From the NCBI GenBank assembly GCA_037892935.1, contig JAYXKI010000003.1:930001-994000 (forward strand): a DNA stretch of 64,000 bases, read 5' to 3'. This document shows positions 59,035 through 64,000 of this stretch, piece by piece (positions within the stretch are counted from its first letter, which is position 1; every line of letters begins with the position of its first letter). The translations under genes were made by a program, and so were the position numbers. This stretch comes from Phlebopus portentosus. Lineage: Eukaryota > Basidiomycota > Agaricomycetes > Boletales > Boletinellaceae. A model generated the notes under the pieces. It was not told the DNA's origin and did no database searches. It was given only the letters and a program-made list of their open reading frames with translations.

Positions 59035-61248
59035 ATGTCCGAACCACTCAAAGGCGGATTTAGCAGCTTCACAAGCGGAACATCGTTCAAGCCACCTGGG
59101 GCGGCTAGTACGCCTCCGCCTTCAACAACTCCTTTCAATACGGCCCAAAACACGGGCACGAATGCACAAGCCACAAATACTCCAAGCGCGTTTGGGACCG
59201 GTGCCAGCGGTGGTACCAGCTTGTTTGGAGGTGAATAGATGGTTGACATACTCGTAGGTCACCGTATTAACGATAATACGCAGCAAAACCTGCAACGTCA
59301 TCGATATTTGGTGGTGGAACGACCTCGACGACAGGAGCTGGCGGAAGCAATCTGTTCAGTGGATTTGGGTCGAACGCTTCGACAAATCCGACAGCTCAGA
59401 GTGCATCTCCCTCTCCCGCCGCAGCCTCAACATCGACACCAGTGGGAGGGCTGTTTGCAGCCAAACCTCCGGAACAGACAGCGAACACCAATCCTTCTGG
59501 CACACCATCGGCACCTCAGCCCGGTGCATCACGTACGTGGTTACTCAGACATTCGCGATCCTGTAGTAACTAACCTTGTTATTTTCCGCAGTATTTGGTG
59601 GCACTGCGGGCAATACCTCAGGTGCGGGACACTTTAAAGAGGAATGATCCCTTGTTTATATTTGTTCAGCTTCTCAGCCAGCGCCTACCGCGACGACATC
59701 TGGTACTCCAAACCTATTCGGAAAGCCTGCAGAAACGACTTCGACGACCGCACCTGCTGCTGGTGTCCAAACGGGCAGCTCACTCTTCGGAAATGCCGCA
59801 TTTGGGAAGAAACCGGACACACCGACCGCCCAAGGTACTACCCCGGCTTCATCGAATCCTACACCTGCATCTCTATTTGCTGGTTTTGGGGCAAAAAAGA
59901 ATGATGGTGCCGACAAGGATAAGCAACAGACCGCTCCAACAGCTGGTAATTGTCTTTTCATAGGCTCCGACGAAACAACTTCTTTATAGTTTACTTTTAG
60001 GTGTTGGGGCGTTCGGACAAGCATCTTCAAACAAGGACACTCCAGCAGGTACTTCACGTCACTTTCACTACTTTTTGTCGTGTAAGTCAGGTCTGACCTT
60101 AGTCGTGGCAGCCACCGGATCAACATTCAATTTGTTTGGCAAACCTGCAGAGAAAAAGGACGCACCGACAGGTACGTTCCTCAGCTTTGTGATCAGTTGA
60201 GGTTTCTGATCTGACGCTCTTGCACTTTAATGAAGAGGGCGAAAAGAAAGACGGTGCAGGTGAAGCCATGTCATTAATGGCATTGCATTTATGCTTACTT
60301 CTGGACATGATATAGCCGGCGCATCTTCAGGTGTGAACACATCAGGTACGTCCACTATCTTCCGTCTGCTCGTCTTTTTGGATTCGCGCCGACATCGCTC
60401 CGAAGATAAACCAGCTGGTACTGGTACACCAACACCAATATCCGTTCCTCCTCCGTCTATGTTACGAGGCAAAACGATTGAAGAGATCGTCAACAAATGG
60501 TCATCTGAACTCGAAACGCACGTTCGAGAGTTCAATGGCCTCGCAGGCGAAATTGCTGTATGGGATAGGGCACTGATCGACAACGGGAACACAGTAAGTC
60601 ATTAAAGTAGTCAACGTCAACAAAAGTTACTGATATTTTACAAGATCGCTGCCCTACTTCAGCATATCATGATGGCCGAGAGGGAACAGTCTGATATTGA
60701 ACAATCGCTGAAACATGTTGAGGACCAACAAAAGGAGCTAGCTTCCACCTTGGAAGTGTACGAGAAAGCTGCAGGAGATATTTTCGACGCGCAAGGCGGT
60801 GGATTACGCGCCCTTGATGTGGGTCCTGCGGATGCCGAGCGGGATAAACAGTAAGTGACCGATCTCCTTTGGTGAAGCAACTACTAATGTTTTTCAGCTA
60901 TACATTGGCTGCTGAGCTGAACGCCAATCTGGACGATCTTTCCGGTCGTTATTGCAAATGATAGAATCCGTCAATTCGCTCTCAGAATCTGAGAATATTG
61001 GAAGTGACGTCAGCAGGTCCAAGGGCGATGCGCCGCTGGAGCAAATTGCGCAGATCCTAAGTAGTCATTTAGAGAGTCTGCAGTGGATTGATAGCGCGGT
61101 GAAAGAAGTCGAAAGTAAAGTCACCGATGTCGAGCGGCTTGTACGCGATGCATCCGTTAATGGATCAAGAACGGGCGGCGGCGGGTCGGGTTCGTTTAAA
61201 GAATCGGTAAATGGACTCAGAGGATCCAGAGGTTTTGGGCTGAGATGA
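59035..61248 (+). CDS. NSP1: FG nucleoporin Nsp1/Nup62, apparent frameshift near the 3' end
   Basis: Central-channel nucleoporin. The N-terminal half is an FG domain of Ser/Thr/Pro/Ala/Asn-rich units (SLFGG, SIFGGG, NLFSGFGSN, GLFAAKP, LFGGTAGN, NLFGKPAE, SLFGNAAFGKK, NLFGKPAEKK). It is split by many short introns, nearly all phase 1 at a Gly codon, with small exons of about 24 and 30 nt near 60235 and 60315. The C-terminal coiled coil begins MLRGKTIEEIVNKWSSELET HVREF and continues IAALLQHIMMAEREQSDIEQ, YTLAAELNANLDDLS. At about 60935-60942 the frame shifts by one base. Read as given, a stop comes at 60959-60961; the conserved rest (LLQMIESVNSLSESENIGSD, HLESLQWIDSAVKEVESKVT, ending GSRGFGLR) continues in another frame to 61248. 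No intron explains this. A sequence error is likely, since this protein is essential in yeast. Confidence 0.85.
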
Positions 61249-61351
61249 TATAGACTGTCTGATAACTCAGTGCATATGTTTTGTCACGACGTTGAATATC
61301 ATACTGCAATTGCATGTTGTTCTAAGGAATGACTTGTTATCAGGAGACTCG

Positions 61352-63420
61352 TTACTGTCTATTTCTGTCTAATGAGCCATCTCTCGCCTTATAGGTCACC
61401 CACCTGCCTAGAAGTGCTATCGAACACATGACTACCCAGACAAAGTCTCCACCCAAGATGTTTCGCTCTTTCGAGAAGGCGAATAACGAACTTACAATGG
61501 AAGAAAGCAGCGAATCGGATTCAGCGTGCCCTCTAATGGCTCAATAACCGGCTTACCTGGAGAAGGAAGGAGCTACGGCTCGCGCGAAGCAGTTGGTGAA
61601 TTGACTAAGCCCGAAGACCTTTCCCAGCATCGAAGAAGAGGGAGAAGCATTCTTGGTGAGGATCAGGTTCAGCCTGGCAAAAGAATAGTATGTCCCAGTC
61701 GAGACATCACCTTTAACATATGACGTAGCCATCACTTACGAGAACGCCATGGACGCAAGTCGATTGAGCGACAGCAAAGCGATGATTCCGATCCAAATAG
61801 GCAGACTTCCTGAATATTGAACAGAATCTCGCCCATCCGACTGGCCTGCAGTGTACTTCGCCACTGCATTGAGGACCGGGAACAACAGATAGGTCGCCGG
61901 CCACAAAGACATGAAGAACCTGTACAGTGACAGAGTCCCGAAATGGAGTTGCAGTTCCGGTAAAACGATAACTTGTATTATTGCACCACTTAGACCGGCT
62001 GATGCGATAGCAAATCCGATTTCCTCGGGCTGAAAATGATATATTTGGGTTAGGTAGGAAATACCACCAATGTATTAAAGTACTTACGTCACGAGCAAGG
62101 CCGCCATACGGGATCGGCGTGTAGGCGAAGAGACTAAAGACTACGAGCATGGAAGTATTAAGGATGGACAGCAGTAAGAAAGGCATGAGGACTGAAGACA
62201 TGATGGGGTCCCTTGCGATGGTCCATGCCGTTTGGAAGTCAGGCTGGGTTTCGGAAGCAACATCTGATGTGTCTCTCAAATGTTCTCTGCGATTCGTCTA
62301 ACATTATGCTCATGAATATCAACATTCGACCAAAGAGAGACAGCAGCGCTTACTTCTTCGAAGAATGCTACGCAAAAGAATGCCGCGATGAGAGTAACAA
62401 GAGCAGAAATCAGACAAGGCAGGAGGTAAGGGAAATTTTGAAAGAGCTTAATGTTCCCTAGTGAGCTCGGAAAGGTTACGTTGGGGTCTGCAAATTTTCC
62501 TCTACATAAAATAATAATCAGTATTATCAGTCATACTTCGCTAACGAGAAGCTGGAATACCCAATGAAAGGGCCAGCCATTTGGGCCACATTATTTGCGA
62601 CCCCGAAGAAAGCGAATGCCCGCGCATGATTCGTTTCATCTGTCATGTCACCCACGGCGCTCAGAAGAACAGCAGTGTTCCCCGATAAACCACCTGCAAG
62701 ACAGCGAGTAGTGAGAGCCCAGACGAAAGACTTTGAGAAACCAAATATCAGAGTTGAGAGCATAGCTCCGATGAAACCGAGTAGGAGAACTGGTTTCCGT
62801 CCTATTTGATCTGAGAACGGCCAAGCCAGAGGAGGTCAGCCAGTATGAGAAGATGAAAGTACCACTCACCCGAAAGACTCCCCCATTTCATGACTGTAAG
62901 TAGTTCTGCAATAGCAAATGCGCTCTCCTGTCGAAAGAATCAGAGGACAGTTAAGGGCACAGATGAAATATCTGACCAAAACTCCGGAGTAATAACCTGC
63001 CTTTCTGGGATCGTTAACAACGCCGATGTCTTCCATCATCTAAGATATGTTTATTCTCTCAGTAAACAAACTTAAAGATTATGAACCGCATAAATCACCT
63101 CATTGACGTACTTAAACGCGAGCAGTGGAAGAAGTGCGCGTGAGCTGTGGGTGCGGAAAGTCATGGAATTGAACACGTACAGGAAACACTTGAGCATATG
63201 CGATGGGCTCGGCGAGACGCATTACGAACACGACAAGGAGCTGTTTAAGGGGTAATGGCGTTGGGCCTTTGGCGATATTGACGCTTTCTATCTTCTCAGC
63301 CTCGTCGCAGATTTTTTCCGAAACAGAGCCATATAGTCCAGCCTGCGCGTCCTTTGCTCCACCCTGGCGGAGCAACTGGGTGCTCTCACAACTCCGCTGA
63401 GTCTCAAAAGAACGGTGCAT
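61352..63420 (-). CDS. MFS transporter of the YCR023C/ZIFL-like type
   Basis: Twelve-span transporter, probably vacuolar or plasma-membrane; the substrate is unknown. The charged N-terminus (MHRSFETQRSCESTQLLRQG, EKICDEAEKIESVNIAKGPT) leads into PLPLKQLLVVFVMRLAEPIA YAQVFPYVN, the usual first span of this group. Then ESAFAIAELLTVMKWGSLSD / QIGRKPVLLLGFIGAMLSTL with motif A across an intron, WALTTRCLAGGLSGNTAVLL SAVGDMTDETN, ARAFAFFGVANNVAQMAGPF IG, PIMSSVLMPFLLLSILNTSM, and EEIGFAIASAGLSGAIIQVI. The end is SPSSSMLGKVFGLSQFTNCF ARAVAPSFSSSLFAFSKERN and GDFVWVVMCSIALLGRWVTY. The last exon needs an intron at about 61490-61555, which resolves an early stop. All twelve expected segments appear present. 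Confidence 0.83.
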
Positions 63421-63863
63421 CAGGAAAGTCCTGGCCTGGTGGTCCAGAAAGGCAAGCAGGGAAGGGGGAATTAAACGAGCGTTAGAAAATGACAATATAA
63501 GAGCATCATGAATGCAACAACATAAATACATTCGTTCTTGCAAAGTTAGCGAAAAGATCTCATCGCGCAATGAGGAACCTTTTCTGGGTCCACGAAGAGG
63601 GAGCAAAGAAAAAAAAAAAAAGGCATTCGAAAGTAGTTTGTTTGAGAATATTTCCTTTGAGAGTAAGGTTGTTTTTGTACGCGTCGGGAAAGACCGAACT
63701 TGAGCGCACGCGCCTTCATCGCTCCCTCCGTCCTGACCAAATCATTACATTGATCCTTAAACAGAGCCTCTCGCCATGAGTCAAAGAGGGGGAGCGGAAG
63801 TCATACAGCGAGTATATTTCGCCTTCTTGCAACGTCTTTGAACTCATGTATTGCAGTGCTGGG
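63421..63863. other. intergenic region at the right edge
   Basis: Promoter region of the MFS gene and of a possible rightward gene. It contains a poly(A) tract of about 13 bases near 63608-63620. An ATG at 63777 is followed by a possible donor, but joining it to the next open frame is not in phase. Confidence 0.4.
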
Positions 63864-64000
63864 ATGCTGGACGTAGCGTCGCCTAACCTGTCGGGATCCT
63901 CCAGTCCGCCTTCAAAAGAACACGTTTCAGATGGTGACGTGGAGCACGACGAGCAAGATTTCAGGTATCCTGATGCGGACGACGTATCGTATAATCATCC
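63864..64000 (+). CDS. 5' end of a possible gene, cut by the window edge
   Basis: An open frame from ATG at 63864 runs to the edge: MLDVASPNLSGSSSPPSKEH, then an acidic stretch (DGDVEHDEQDFRYPDADDVS). It has the look of a disordered, acidic cytosolic N-terminus. Too little is present to name it. The true start may be upstream through an intron that ends at 63856. Confidence 0.35.
   Translation, partial: MLDVASPNLSGSSSPPSKEHVSDGDVEHDEQDFRYPDADDVSYNH

Overview
This window reads as nuclear DNA of a filamentous basidiomycete, most likely an Agaricomycete. The evidence is dense gene packing on both strands, genes cut by many 48-80 nt GT-AG introns, and recognisable fungal proteins whose reading frames join only after splicing. 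I see no rRNA, tRNA, CRISPR array or intact transposon. About 30 protein genes can be supported, three of them only partly or doubtfully. Coordinates given for genes run from start codon to stop codon and include introns.

Layout. 0.7-1.3 kb: small unknown gene (minus). 2.8-6.1 kb: acetoacetyl-CoA synthetase. 6.7-11.2 kb: three tandem MARVEL-like four-span membrane protein genes, the first with an Arg-Asp/Glu repeat tail. 11.7-12.6 kb: Ubc8/UBE2H-type E2. 13.0-18.4 kb (minus): THOC5, a Lec1-type PX protein and a small conserved unknown. 19.0-20.4 kb: CCDC47 family. 20.7-24.4 kb (minus): STB6-like protein. 24.8-26.4 kb: a broken fragment of a TPR/Mlp nuclear-basket gene between two 290-bp direct repeats. 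26.5-28.9 kb: RING-LON protein. 29.3-31.3 kb: glucose-6-phosphate dehydrogenase. 31.3-34.0 kb: 2.7 kb without a supportable gene. 34.0-36.3 kb: secreted glucoamylase (GH15 plus CBM20). 36.5-39.3 kb: ceramide synthase and U1A/U2B'' protein, divergent with about 77 bp between start codons. 39.4-44.4 kb (minus): flavocytochrome b2 and a Dal5-type transporter, separated by a 304-bp MITE. 44.9-52.2 kb: unknown protein, single-span membrane protein, MYND protein, unknown protein. 52.4-55.8 kb: three proteasome genes (beta1, Rpn12, alpha7). 55.9-61.2 kb: Nup82/Nup88 followed by Nsp1/Nup62. 61.4-63.4 kb: a second MFS transporter (minus). The first codons of another gene may run off the right edge.

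The strongest functional pattern is at 52-61 kb, where three genes for one machine (26S proteasome) are followed directly by two genes for one nuclear-pore subcomplex (Nup82-Nsp1). THOC5 and the TPR/Mlp fragment elsewhere belong to the same nuclear mRNA-export theme. The metabolic genes (acetoacetyl-CoA synthetase, G6PD, lactate dehydrogenase, glucoamylase) are ordinary housekeeping or saprotroph genes with no sign of a biosynthetic cluster.

The best candidates for novelty are the repeat-flanked TPR/Mlp pseudogene fragment, the proteasome/pore gene block, the MARVEL array with its RD/RE tail, an apparent frameshift near the 3' end of Nsp1, and the TA-flanked MITE. Nothing seen amounts to a clearly new multi-gene system.
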